Source of the DNA: an uncultured Bacteroidales bacterium
Lineage (GTDB): Bacteria; Bacteroidota; Bacteroidia; Bacteroidales; FEN-979
DNA length: 64,000 nucleotides
Assembly (NCBI GenBank): GCA_903837605.1
Contig: CAILVF010000045.1
Span: 39,386-103,385 of the forward strand
Reading direction: 5' to 3'
A program made the translations under genes and the position numbers. The notes beneath the pieces were generated by a model. It was not told where the DNA came from. It made no database searches and saw nothing but the letters and a program-made list of their open reading frames with translations. Shown here piece by piece: positions 46,212 through 54,766 of the stretch (its first letter is position 1; every line of letters begins with the position of its first letter).

Positions 46212-48254
46212 TTATAAAATTTGTTTAACTGCTTCCGCCACCTCGCTCACGGGCATTTTACACACTTTATCCCTGCAAACGTAAATCATTGAAGGCCCCC
46301 CTGCAAATCTGCCTTTGAGAATGGGGAGGGACCCTTCTTCCCTGCCCCCGCAAAGGAACACATTGGATAAATAGTACCGGTCAAATTCCCAGCGTTTCGA
46401 CAGGCAATCGTCACCGGCAATGACAACTTCAAAAGGGTCGCTTGCAAACCAGGCCATTAAAATATCCCAGTTGGCGTAATATGCTCCTCCCCGGAATGTA
46501 TCCTGTATTACATTGTTCAGCATCCTTTTCGACCTGGACAGGTAATCTTCATTATAAAACATACGCCCGAGGATGAAGAGGTTCTTCGCCATTACTGAAT
46601 TTGCCGAAGGGATTACATTATCGGTAATTTCCATTTTCCTGGCTACCAGGGCAGGATCAAGATCGGATGTATAATAAAACATCCCGCTGCGCTCATCATA
46701 GAAATGTTCGATAACACAGGTCATCAGCTTCTGAGCTTCAATCAGCCATTTCTCATCGAAGGCAGCCTGGTAGAGATCAATAAAAGCATCAATGGTAAAA
46801 GCATAATCATCCAGGAAGCCATTGATGGAGGATCTGCCGTTTTTATAGTTCCTGTCAAGGCGATGGTCTTCATGTTTGAGGTTTTGCAGTATGAATTCAG
46901 CATTTGTAATTGCAGAAACCAGGAAACCTTCATCGTTAAAAGCCCTGTAAGCATCAACATATCCCTTCAGCATCATGGCATTCCAGGATGTAAGGACCTT
47001 GTCATCCAGGGCAGGGCGTATCCGTTTGCTGCGTTCATCCAGCAGCAGCTTCTTTGCTTTCGCAATCCTGTTCATCAGCTCCGCTTCCGGCATAGCAAAC
47101 AATTCTGCCATTTTATTGTCTGATGCAGGCCTGTAAAAGATGTTGTGACCGTTCTCCCAGTTGCCTTCTTCGGTAAGGCTGTAATAATCGATGAGCAAGC
47201 CGGCATCCTCATTCAAAATGTTTTTCAGTTCATCATATTTCCACACATAAAACCTCCCCTCTTCACCCTCGCTGTCGGCATCGAGGGAAGAATAAAATGC
47301 GCCTTCGGCGGATGTCATCTCCCGTTTAATAAACCCGCATGTTTCATAAACCACCGCTTTATAATACGGATTTTGTGTCGCCTGGAATGCTTTTGAATAA
47401 AGGCTTACAAGCTGTGCATTGTCATAAAGCATTTTCTCAAAATGCGGGACTTGCCAAAGGGCATCCGTAGAATAACGTGCGAATCCACCTCCAAGCTGGT
47501 CAAAGATCCCGCCTTCCGACATTTTATCCAGTGTAGTGGTCACAGCCGATAAAGCATCGGCATCACCGGAAAGAAAATGGTAATGCAACAAAAACTCATA
47601 ACCTACCGGCAGGGGAAACTTCGGGGCATGCTGGAGTCCGCCGTTTATAAAATCAATTCCCTTTTTCCAGTTTGAAAAGATCTTATCCAGGTCATCCATG
47701 GTGAATTCCGCTGCTTCCTTATTTTCATGGATCATCCCGCTTCCCCTGATCCCTTCGGTGAGTGACTTAGCCTGTTGCTCCGCCTCAGCAGGATTTTTTC
47801 TTACAAAATCCAGGACCTGTTCCAGCATTGCAAGCCACCTCTCTTTCGGAAAATAAGTTCCACCGTACACAGGCCTTCCATCGGGCAGACAGATCACATT
47901 CAATGGCCATCCGCCATTCCCAGCAATCAGTTGCACTGCATCCATATATACCTGGTCCAGGTCGGGTCTTTCTTCCCTGTCGACTTTCACACAAACGAAG
48001 TTATCGTTCATGAATCCGGCCACAGCTTCATCCTCGAAAGACTCATGTTCCATCACATGGCACCAATGGCAGGCCGCATAGCCTATGCTCACGATCAGCA
48101 GCTTACCCCCTGTTTTTGCTTCCACCAGGGCCCTTTCTCCCCAGGGATGCCAGTTCACAGGGTTGTGAGCGTGCTGCAGGAGGTACGGACTGCTTTCATT
48201 GATCAGGCTGTTTGTATACTTATGCCCGCCAGGGGTATTTTCGGAGATGCTCAT
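46212..48254 (-). CDS. DUF255 thioredoxin-domain protein (YyaL/SSP411 family)
   Basis: A 680-residue protein. The N-terminal ~165 residues are a DUF255 thioredoxin fold beginning [25 protein letters not shown], with the active site [20 protein letters not shown] and [12 protein letters not shown]. An (alpha/alpha)6 domain follows, related to GlcNAc epimerase and cellobiose epimerase ([42 protein letters not shown]). The family is widespread, and its enzymatic role is unproven. The length is standard. A small membrane-protein gene lies 10 bp downstream. Confidence 0.92.
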   Translation of the reverse strand: MSISENTPGGHKYTNSLINESSPYLLQHAHNPVNWHPWGERALVEAKTGGKLLIVSIGYAACHWCHVMEHESFEDEAVAGFMNDNFVCVKVDREERPDLDQVYMDAVQLIAGNGGWPLNVICLPDGRPVYGGTYFPKERWLAMLEQVLDFVRKNPAEAEQQAKSLTEGIRGSGMIHENKEAAEFTMDDLDKIFSNWKKGIDFINGGLQHAPKFPLPVGYEFLLHYHFLSGDADALSAVTTTLDKMSEGGIFDQLGGGFARYSTDALWQVPHFEKMLYDNAQLVSLYSKAFQATQNPYYKAVVYETCGFIKREMTSAEGAFYSSLDADSEGEEGRFYVWKYDELKNILNEDAGLLIDYYSLTEEGNWENGHNIFYRPASDNKMAELFAMPEAELMNRIAKAKKLLLDERSKRIRPALDDKVLTSWNAMMLKGYVDAYRAFNDEGFLVSAITNAEFILQNLKHEDHRLDRNYKNGRSSINGFLDDYAFTIDAFIDLYQAAFDEKWLIEAQKLMTCVIEHFYDERSGMFYYTSDLDPALVARKMEITDNVIPSANSVMAKNLFILGRMFYNEDYLSRSKRMLNNVIQDTFRGGAYYANWDILMAWFASDPFEVVIAGDDCLSKRWEFDRYYLSNVFLCGGREEGSLPILKGRFAGGPSMIYVCRDKVCKMPVSEVAEAVKQIL

Positions 48255-48423
48255 TTTTCAGGTTTTATGAAAAAAGCCCATCCACTGCGGCAGGCTTGTC
48301 CCAGGCTGCTAAATTACGGGATTTTGCATGTCATTACTCCGGGCGTATTTCAATAATTAAAGCAGGCCATTCCTGGCTGTTTAATAATAATTCCTAACTT
48401 CGGGAGACCAAACTCAGCAGGCC

Positions 48424-49509
48424 ATGAAAACCCTTTACCTCCTTATTTTTATGTTTCTGTGGATGCCGGTCTTCGCGCAGATCGACGATCCCTTCGACGA
48501 ATCCAATGAAACCGAAGCTACCGGTATAAAAGCTGCCCCTCTCCAGGAAGTGTTCAGGAATAATTGGGATTCGTGGGGCAAGGGACATCAACGCATCAGC
48601 CAGGAAGAGTTTATCGCCTGCCTCAAGAATCCCGATTACGGTGCCGAGCCTTCAGCAGCACTTGTGGCCCTTCTCAAGTCAATGAAAGCCGGCAAAATCG
48701 GCGATATCAGCCTTGACGAGGCAATAAGCCGGAGCAAGGGGAAAATGACATCCGCCTACATGAAAAATATTAAAAAGATCAATGGCATCAAACGGGAGCT
48801 GTTTGCAAACGGCGGTCCAACCTTCAGCCTGATGCAGCAGGGGCCGGCCGGCGACTGTTATTTCTTCTCGGGCACAGGGTGGATCGTGACCTACCGTATC
48901 GAGGAGATAAGCCGTGGCATCAAAACCATGGGAAAGGAGAAGTTTGCAGTGAAATTTCCCGGCTCCCTCCCGGTTATTGTGACAGCCCCCACCGACGCCG
49001 AGATGGCTTATAACGATTCCCCCTCAACCCTCTCCGACGGGATATGGATGCCCGTGCTTGAAAAAGCGCTGGGCGTTGTCGAGGGAATGACCAATCAAAA
49101 ACGCGGGGAGATCCCCGATCCCACAGCCCGTATCGACCTCGGCGGAAGCGGGGTCACCGATGTGAAACTGTGGACCGGCCACGAGGTTATCGACTACAAG
49201 TTCGGGGTGAATGCCGGCCGCCGCGAGGTAAGGGATGCCCTGATCCGTATGAGGGAGCACAGGCTGATGGCCCAGGCTTCGGTCCCCAAGGATCCCAAAG
49301 GCAAGCTTCCCTCCCATCATGTGTATGCCATCATGGATTTTGATCCGAAGACCGAAATGCTCACCGTTTGGAACCCCTGGGGCACCAGCTGGAAGCCCAA
49401 GGGCCCCGATTCGCCTGAGAACGGCTATGCCCGCGACCACGGTATATTTCATATCAGCCTCGATGATTTCATGCTGATCTTTTATTATATGGCGGTGGAG
49501 AATCCGTGA
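48424..49509 (+). CDS. Exported calpain-like (C2) cysteine protease
   Basis: A 361-residue protein with a signal peptide (residues 1-18 ending PVFAQ). Residues ~110-360 form a calpain-like fold: QQGPAGDCYFFSG carries the oxyanion Gln139 and catalytic Cys145, GVTDVKLWTGHEVIDYKFG lies between, LPSHHVYAIMDF carries the histidine (His298 or His299) and LTVWNPWGTSWKP carries Asn317. The order C-H-N and the NPWG motif are typical of peptidase family C2. No EF-hands or C2 domain are present, so calcium control as in animal calpains is not implied. It should act in the periplasm or outside the cell. A 20-bp repeat starts 3 bp after its stop. Confidence 0.75.
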   Translation: MKTLYLLIFMFLWMPVFAQIDDPFDESNETEATGIKAAPLQEVFRNNWDSWGKGHQRISQEEFIACLKNPDYGAEPSAALVALLKSMKAGKIGDISLDEAISRSKGKMTSAYMKNIKKINGIKRELFANGGPTFSLMQQGPAGDCYFFSGTGWIVTYRIEEISRGIKTMGKEKFAVKFPGSLPVIVTAPTDAEMAYNDSPSTLSDGIWMPVLEKALGVVEGMTNQKRGEIPDPTARIDLGGSGVTDVKLWTGHEVIDYKFGVNAGRREVRDALIRMREHRLMAQASVPKDPKGKLPSHHVYAIMDFDPKTEMLTVWNPWGTSWKPKGPDSPENGYARDHGIFHISLDDFMLIFYYMAVENP

Positions 49510-49512
49510 GAC

Positions 49513-49532
49513 TGCGGATGAGGGTGCGGCGG
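49513..49532. repeat. 20-bp direct repeat, copy 1
   Basis: TGCGGATGAGGGTGCGGCGG follows the calpain-like gene stop. It differs at one base from the copy at 51584-51603. Confidence 0.6.
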
Positions 49533-49546
49533 GACCGCCGGATGGA

Positions 49547-49951
49547 TCACAAAGGCGAATTGCCTGAGAGTTTCTGTAACTCCTCCACATCCAGTTTGTC
49601 CTGGGTGCGGTTTGTGGAAATTTTCGAAAGGATAAGGTGATTCCGTGAGATAACAGGCAGCCCAAAGTCCCCCAGTTGCGCAATTATCCTTGAATTCCAC
49701 GCTTCATTAAAAGTAACACCGTTTATCTTCGTAAGGAAATCAAACCTGAATGGTTCCTGGCCGATATGAAAGGCTGCTGCCGAGGTAAAATCCAACCCGG
49801 CGATGAGGGATCTGGATTCATTTGAAATCCCCGCTTTTTCCAACATGGCAAGGAATGCAAATTTTGTTTCTTCATCGGGCTTAAGCCAGATATCAATATC
49901 ACCGGTTGGCCTCACATAACCATAATAATTTACAGCATATCCGCCTATCAC
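49547..49951 (-). CDS. Nucleotidyltransferase-fold protein, N-terminally truncated
   Basis: 134 residues from a GTG at 49951. VIGGYAVNYYGYVRPTGDIDIWL is the GG...DxD core of DUF6036/MNT-like nucleotidyltransferases, with FDFLTKINGV and NHLILSKI later. Family members have ~25 more residues before this core. Here a stop codon in the same frame eight codons upstream prevents that, so the N-terminal helix is missing. It is likely a decayed relative of the nucleotidyltransferase at 34376, with no partner gene. It may be inactive. Confidence 0.55.
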   Translation of the reverse strand: MIGGYAVNYYGYVRPTGDIDIWLKPDEETKFAFLAMLEKAGISNESRSLIAGLDFTSAAAFHIGQEPFRFDFLTKINGVTFNEAWNSRIIAQLGDFGLPVISRNHLILSKISTNRTQDKLDVEELQKLSGNSPL

Positions 49952-50033
49952 CAGGATGTGGAAAAATCAAATTTTGAATTGCCTTACCGCTCAAAATCAC
50001 CGGATTGATTTACAAATATACTTAATTAATCAC

Positions 50034-50089
50034 ATCCCGTATCCTGCATCCTGCATCCTGCATCCCGTATCCTGCATTCTGTATCCTAC
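50034..50089. repeat. Heptamer array, ATCCTGC family
   Basis: Eight 7-bp units: ATCCCGT, three ATCCTGC, ATCCCGT, ATCCTGC, ATTCTGT and ATCCTAC. The last unit runs into the stop codon of the DUF4403 gene. Confidence 0.85.
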
Positions 50090-51489
50090 TCCACTTTCAA
50101 GCTCACCCCTACCTTCCCCACCAGCACAAAGTACGCCTTCACCGATTTCGGGGTGATCTGTATCCTCTCCGGGTCGAGTCGATCGATTGAGCCGTTGATC
50201 CTGAAATTTTCAACGGCACGGTTCTCGTGTAAAGAAGCAGTTACAGCAGTACGTGCCGAGCGCAGCTGTTCGCCCACCGGGAATACCAGTTTGGAGCTCA
50301 GTTTTTGCACCAGGGGGGAGTGAAACAGCCAGGAGGCCGTCTTCACTGCCACATTCTTCGTAGCCACCGAGAAATCGAGGCCCGAGAGCTCGATCGACAG
50401 TGAATCCTTGTTAAACACAGGCATCCCCGCCAGGTAGATCGTGCCTTTCACCGTGCCTTCCACCGGGAGCTCCACGATGAGCTTATCCCCCTGTCCGTAG
50501 ATGGTGATATCTTTGACGATCACCTTGTAACGCCCGTAACTCATGGTGTAACCACGCATAGACGTCCGCGCGAGCGAATTGATATACGAAAGCGGAATAT
50601 CGAGGCTGAGGTTGATGTTGAACTGTTCGGGAAGGGCTGATGTGAGTTTGAGAGGGGGAAGCTCAGGGTTTACGGTACAGGCAGGTTCCCGCCCGTAAAA
50701 CAGCTCGACCAGCGCCTTAAGCCCCAGCGAAGAGAGCATGTTCCCGCCCTTCCCCTGGATAGGCAGCAAACTCAGCTGGGCGGGGCTCAGTTTAAGCCAG
50801 AGGGAATCACCCGGCGAGACCAGGACAGGTTTCTGCATGGAAGTCCAGGCGTCGCCCACTATCTTCCGAAGGTCCACAGCCGACTTCACCGACTTATCGA
50901 TCCCTTTCGCAATATCACCCAGGCTGCCCTTAAGCAGGATGTCGGAAATCAGCGGCAGCGGCAGGTCGAAGCCCGCGAAAGAAACCGTAGGCGTTTTGAT
51001 CCAGTCATAGCCATCAGGCAGGGTCACGGTGGCAAGGCTCCAGTCCCTGTTGATATTCAGCTTCGTTTTGAACTTCAGGGCCACCGCCGCATCCGCATCT
51101 TTAATATCGCCGAGGTTCATGCCAAGCACCTGCATACCGATCCGCTTTCGCAGGTAGATCTTCAGAGGCACGCGGTACGTCACGAAATTATTTTCGAAAC
51201 CCACATCAATGCTGTCCATCCTCGAAGCAAACAGCATGAGGTTATCCCTGTCGTTATCGTCGAAGCTCGTATCGGCATACAGCTGACCCGTAAGCCGTTT
51301 ATTCACCAGCTTTTTCAGCTGCACCTTATTCACCTCCAGGGGAACAGTAATATTCGAATACTGCGGATGATATTCCGGCGCATCATAGCGCTCGGCCGGC
51401 TTCTCGACCTTTATCGTGCGGCAGGCGGAGGTTGCGAACAGAAGCAGGAGGGCCGGCAAGAAACATTTTAATGAGATCCTGTTTAACAT
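50086..51489 (-). CDS. DUF4403 lipoprotein
   Basis: A 467-residue protein with a lipoprotein signal (LLLFATSAC, Cys22), so it should be anchored to the outer or inner membrane. The rest is the DUF4403 family: NITVPLEVNKVQLKKLVNKRL at the start, repeated amphipathic beta strands, and the SLWLKLSPAQLSLLPI segment mid-protein. Some predicted folds place DUF4403 in the BPI/TULIP lipid-transfer superfamily, so a lipid-binding role is possible but unproven. The gene ends in the ATCCTGC heptamer array. Confidence 0.85.
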   Translation of the reverse strand: MLNRISLKCFLPALLLLFATSACRTIKVEKPAERYDAPEYHPQYSNITVPLEVNKVQLKKLVNKRLTGQLYADTSFDDNDRDNLMLFASRMDSIDVGFENNFVTYRVPLKIYLRKRIGMQVLGMNLGDIKDADAAVALKFKTKLNINRDWSLATVTLPDGYDWIKTPTVSFAGFDLPLPLISDILLKGSLGDIAKGIDKSVKSAVDLRKIVGDAWTSMQKPVLVSPGDSLWLKLSPAQLSLLPIQGKGGNMLSSLGLKALVELFYGREPACTVNPELPPLKLTSALPEQFNINLSLDIPLSYINSLARTSMRGYTMSYGRYKVIVKDITIYGQGDKLIVELPVEGTVKGTIYLAGMPVFNKDSLSIELSGLDFSVATKNVAVKTASWLFHSPLVQKLSSKLVFPVGEQLRSARTAVTASLHENRAVENFRINGSIDRLDPERIQITPKSVKAYFVLVGKVGVSLKVE

Positions 51490-51575
51490 CGACTTCTTAA
51501 TGAAGAGTTTGACAAGTATAGAATTAACGCAGAAAGTTAATAAAACGCATCTTAAGCATCCAATAAATTACATCA

Positions 51576-52076
51576 TTATTGAGTGCGGATGAGGGAGCGG
51601 CGGTATTGCAGGCAGTTCATGGTGTTTAACCCAAAAAGTACATGGTCACCTTTTGACCGGATTATTGCAAAACCTTGACTATCTGCTCCTCGTTCGTATA
51701 AAACTCCCGATAAATGGCTTTCGGTAAGGCTTAGTTTTTCCCGGGCTTTTACTCTTTCAAATTTTAAAAGGCGTCGTTCAACCAACTCGGCCCTGCGGGT
51801 CTGCACAGCAAAATAGTCCTGGGCAAACGCAATTTCAGGTTTTCTACTATCACCATTCTGGGCTATGAGGTAATAAGCATAGCGTGTCAGTAGAATCTCA
51901 TCCATTTCCTGTTGTGAACCTTTCCCTGCCTCGATCACCTTCCTGACGTCAGGCAAGTGATAATTTCGCAATCGCCGTTCATCATCATCAATTCTGCCTT
52001 GTATACGGTAATTAGTCCAGCTCAATTCACGACGCAATGCGTCACAAATTGGAAAGGCCGGGTAAAAGTTGCGCAT
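51576..52076 (-). pseudogene. Chimeric remnant: YhcG-like N-terminus joined to DinD-like core
   Basis: 166 residues. Residues 1-25 (MRNFYPAFPICDALRRELSWTNYR) match the end of the YhcG/DUF1016 N-terminal domain. From about residue 45 the protein matches DinD (ILLTRYAYYLIAQNGDSRKPEIAFAQDYFAVQTRR, ESHLSGVLYERGADSQGFAIIRSKGDHVLFG). DinD continues ~110 residues past this point, but here the frame degenerates after FG and ends inside the 20-bp repeat at 51584-51603. Both ends are therefore broken, and the join looks like a deletion or recombination scar. A functional short protein is not excluded. Confidence 0.6.
51584..51603. repeat. 20-bp direct repeat, copy 2
   Basis: TGCGGATGAGGGAGCGGCGG lies at the 3' end of the DinD-like remnant and matches 19 of 20 bases at 49513-49532. 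Confidence 0.6.
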
Positions 52077-52118
52077 ATCGTCAGAATCGCTTTAATTAAA
52101 ATCAGTTTCATGAAATTT

Positions 52119-52643
52119 TCAATAACCGATTGGCTTTCGTGACACTTTTTTAACTTCATTTTTTGTAATCAAATCTTTAATGGCTTGCAGAATCAGTTTA
52201 ATTTTTTCATCCTGCCCGATGATTGATTTTTCCAGTTCCTGGATCTTCAAACTCAATTCTTTACTGGATTCCAGGTATTCGCGAATCATGACAAATGCCC
52301 GCATTATTGCGATGTTAACGTTGATGGCATGCGATGACTTAAGAATCCCTGATAACATCGCTACACCTTGTTCTGTGAAAACGAGAGGATTTTTCCTTAA
52401 TCCCATCAACTCTTTTTTGGATATCACAATTTGTGACATCCAATTTTGAAATTCTTCATCATTTAGTTGAAACATAAAGTCATCAGGGAATCTCTGGATA
52501 TTTCTTCTTACAGCCTGATTGAGAGTTCTTGTTTCAACACAATATAGTTCAGCCAGATCCCTGTCGATCATAACTCTTTTGCTCCTGATAATATAAATTT
52601 TATTGATTATTACCCCTTCGGCAAGTAGAACAAGGTTATCCAT
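52119..52643 (-). CDS. ORF6N-domain protein
   Basis: A 174-residue protein. The ORF6N domain fills residues ~10-100: IYIIRSKRVMIDRDLAELYCVETRTLNQAVRRNIQRFPDDFMFQL and the FTEQGVAMLSGILKS block. A C-terminal coiled coil follows (SLKIQELEKSIIGQDEKI). These proteins resemble KilA-N/Rha-type phage antirepressors and are common in Bacteroidota mobile regions. It starts at ATG 52643 and is the upstream neighbour of the DinD-like remnant, consistent with degraded phage or island DNA. Confidence 0.88.
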   Translation of the reverse strand: MDNLVLLAEGVIINKIYIIRSKRVMIDRDLAELYCVETRTLNQAVRRNIQRFPDDFMFQLNDEEFQNWMSQIVISKKELMGLRKNPLVFTEQGVAMLSGILKSSHAINVNIAIMRAFVMIREYLESSKELSLKIQELEKSIIGQDEKIKLILQAIKDLITKNEVKKVSRKPIGY

Positions 52644-53001
52644 TTAATTCAGTTTCACCTTAATCCGCAGAAACCTGAAAAGTGATACAACCGAACCTGA
52701 AAGATCTCGGCGATTGACTGTTTCGTCGTATACCGCTTCCACGTCTATCACCACCCCCAATATGCAACCAATTCTGCAGATTTGGCAGGTTTTTCTAATG
52801 AATGCTTAAGGTATACTTAAGGTCCAGTTAAAGTCCAGTCAAGGTATACTCTATCCAAATCAGCTGAAAACTGACAGATTTTCCGGCGCATCATAAACAT
52901 GCCTATCTTTATAAAGCAAACCAGTTGGAGGAAATATGGTCAGAGACAATTCGAAGATAACTTTAAGACTTTCAGAGGAATTCTCAATACTCTCAGGCTC
53001 A
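52644..53001. other. 358-bp intergenic region with an 11-bp tandem repeat
   Basis: No gene is supported here. A 34-codon frame from ATG 52936 has no recognisable content. The notable element is the 4 x 11-bp repeat at 52806-52849. The rest shows no terminator or TAnnTTTG box in an appropriate place. Confidence 0.6.
52806..52849. repeat. Four tandem 11-bp repeats
   Basis: TTAAGGTATAC, TTAAGGTCCAG, TTAAAGTCCAG and TCAAGGTATAC are adjacent 11-bp units with outer and inner pairs alike (A-B-B-A). The spacing is about one helical turn, as in a protein-binding array. No function is known to me. Confidence 0.8.
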
Positions 53002-53817
53002 TTAAAATTTCATGAAAGCATCAATAAGGATCTTTGTTAATACCTCGATATGAGCTTTAATCCTGTCGAATCCTTCATTCTTAAGACAACTTGATTCATC
53101 CATATAAAGGTCCCTTCTGATCTCAAACATAACGGAGCTCACTCGCTGATCCTTTCTATAAAACTTCAGGGGAACATAGGTATCTTTAAAGGGTGCATTA
53201 ATGCCTAATGAAAGGTCATTCACTTTGCAATAATCTTTGATAATATCCATGATTATCGCCGGCGTATGAAATTTCGAAGTTCCAATGCAGATATCAGGCC
53301 GGGCGGCTTCAGGATCCTTTTCATATGGCAAGGGAATCAACGGGTACGAATGACAGTCAATGATCAGGCAATGGCCAAACTCAATCAACACCTTACTGGT
53401 TAAATCTTCAAATGCCGATGAATAAGGAAAAAAATACCGCGACATCAGGAATCCCCGGCATTTATTGAAAATACTTTCTTCCCTTAATATCCGGCCTTGC
53501 GAAGTGAGGCGGTAAACTGCTCCCATGCCTTTTTTAGACATTTCCTCCTCCTCATCCAAAGGAAACCGCTCGGGATCAATTACCAGCCTGCTTAATTTAT
53601 TGACAAAAGCATATCCTCCAAGCTTAACAATACCATCAAACAATTCATCGGTATACCGGTCAGTTAATGCCAGCAACTCTTCATTGAGCTCTGCATCATT
53701 TAAAACGATTTCAGGTCTTACATTCGCAGGGACAATTACTGACGAATGAGGGACATGAGCAATAACTGGCAGATGCTTAGTAGATTCAGACTTTAGAATA
53801 TGACAATTTGTTTGCAT
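53002..53817 (-). CDS. N-formylglutamate amidohydrolase family protein
   Basis: 271 residues from the ATG at 53817; the frame extends to a TTG at 53916. Visible motifs are VIAHVPHSSVIVP, LTDRYTDELFDG, KLSRLVIDPERFPLD and HCLIIDCHSYP, which supply the zinc ligands and acid residues of the FGase fold. The family hydrolyses N-formylglutamate in histidine degradation, but many members in other contexts act on other N-formyl or carboxypeptide substrates. No hut genes are nearby. The TATCTTTG box at 53823-53830 lies inside the longer frame and favours the shorter start. Confidence 0.85.
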   Translation of the reverse strand: MQTNCHILKSESTKHLPVIAHVPHSSVIVPANVRPEIVLNDAELNEELLALTDRYTDELFDGIVKLGGYAFVNKLSRLVIDPERFPLDEEEEMSKKGMGAVYRLTSQGRILREESIFNKCRGFLMSRYFFPYSSAFEDLTSKVLIEFGHCLIIDCHSYPLIPLPYEKDPEAARPDICIGTSKFHTPAIIMDIIKDYCKVNDLSLGINAPFKDTYVPLKFYRKDQRVSSVMFEIRRDLYMDESSCLKNEGFDRIKAHIEVLTKILIDAFMKF

Positions 53818-53822
53818 ACCAG

Positions 53823-53830
53823 CAAAGATA
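53823..53830 (-). promoter_or_regulatory. TATCTTTG -7 box for the FGase-family gene
   Basis: On the minus strand TATCTTTG lies 5 bp before the ATG at 53817, so the transcript would have little or no leader. The box decides against the longer start. Confidence 0.4.
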
Positions 53831-53983
53831 AAAGGTTTGCAAGTAGTACTCCTGGTGCTCAAGGTACAATCCTGAATCTGATTGAATAAATTCCGGTAAA
53901 TCATATCACTTTTCAATTATTGGCGGATTAAGGGATGAAGCCTCCATGGGTTTCTGTTTTAGAAATGAAAAGAAACCAGAATA

Positions 53984-54015
53984 TTTGCATTCAGGTAAAT
54001 TATTATTTACCTTTG
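53984..54015 (+). promoter_or_regulatory. Promoter of hicAB
   Basis: TTTG (53984-53987) and TACCTTTG (54008-54015) with a 20-bp spacer, 26 bp before the hicA ATG at 54042. It excludes the longer hicA frame starting at 53946. Confidence 0.6.
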
Positions 54016-54041
54016 CATGGATTTTTTACAGTCCCCGGTAT

Positions 54042-54236
54042 ATGAAATGCTATGAATTATACCGGATCTTGTTAAGGGAAGGATGGTATGCGGTTTCCCA
54101 GAAGGGTTCGCATTTAAAAATGAAACATCGGCAAAAGAAAGGGTTCATTATTTTTCCAAATCATGGCAGCCGAGAATTAAACCCAGGACTGGCCCGAAGA
54201 ATACTAAAAGAGGCAGGAATTAACATTGATAATTGA
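54042..54236 (+). CDS. hicA: HicA-type mRNA interferase toxin
   Basis: 64 residues, MKCYELYRILLREGWYAVSQ then GSHLKMKHRQKKGFIIFPNHG, the HicA double-stranded-RNA-binding-like fold with the conserved catalytic histidine in GSHLKM. HicA cleaves mRNA and is neutralised by HicB. A longer frame begins at 53946, but the family start and promoter place it at 54042. The antitoxin gene follows after 4 bp. Confidence 0.9.
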   Translation: MKCYELYRILLREGWYAVSQKGSHLKMKHRQKKGFIIFPNHGSRELNPGLARRILKEAGINIDN

Positions 54237-54240
54237 GTAA

Positions 54241-54630
54241 ATGAAACCCCGGAAGAAAAAAATAACCGTTGTCGTCGAAAAGACTCACACAGGGTTTTCG
54301 GCATTTGGGAAAAATATACCTGTGTTCACGAGCGGAGGCTCCTTTCATGAACTGATGTCCAATGCACTGGAGGCTGTTAACTTTTATTATGAAGAGGAAG
54401 GTGAAATCCTGTCGATGGACGACATGAAATTCGAGATTGATTTTAAGCAGTTCTTCCAATATTACCGGGTGATCAACGCCAAATTCCTTGCCGAGAAGAT
54501 CGGGATGAATCCCACCCTTCTGTCCCAATATGTTCAGGGACGAAAAAAACCTTCAGAAAACCAAACCGCAAAGATCCTGGACGGAATCCACCAGATTGGA
54601 AAGGAACTGTCGGAGATCCAGTTTAAATAA
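54241..54630 (+). CDS. hicB: HicB-type antitoxin with C-terminal HTH
   Basis: 129 residues. The N-terminal ~60 residues are the degenerate RNase H-like HicB fold (VVVEKTHTGFSAFGKNIPVFTSGGSFHELMSNALEAV). The C-terminal part is a XRE-like helix-turn-helix (AKFLAEKIGMNPTLLSQYVQGRKKPSENQTAKILDGIH) that should bind the hicAB promoter for autoregulation. A second, decayed copy lies 2 kb downstream at 56354-56680. Confidence 0.9.
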   Translation: MKPRKKKITVVVEKTHTGFSAFGKNIPVFTSGGSFHELMSNALEAVNFYYEEEGEILSMDDMKFEIDFKQFFQYYRVINAKFLAEKIGMNPTLLSQYVQGRKKPSENQTAKILDGIHQIGKELSEIQFK

Positions 54631-54766
54631 GGCTCACTTTATTTGTCAGACTTAAAGATAAACAACAAACCTGACAGATTTTCAGTACGAAAGCATCATT
54701 CTGTATCAACGGCAGGCAATTGGTTAATGCTGATCGTCGGCCCTCGAAAGGGAGCTCCAGTGTCTT

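Noticed and set aside
50034..50089. CRISPR-like regular repetition
   Set aside because: The period is 7 bp with no spacers and no cas genes, so it is a tandem repeat and not a CRISPR array.
53946..54041. N-terminal extension of hicA
   Set aside because: It contains the promoter elements of the operon, and HicA proteins start with the KCYELYRIL-type segment.
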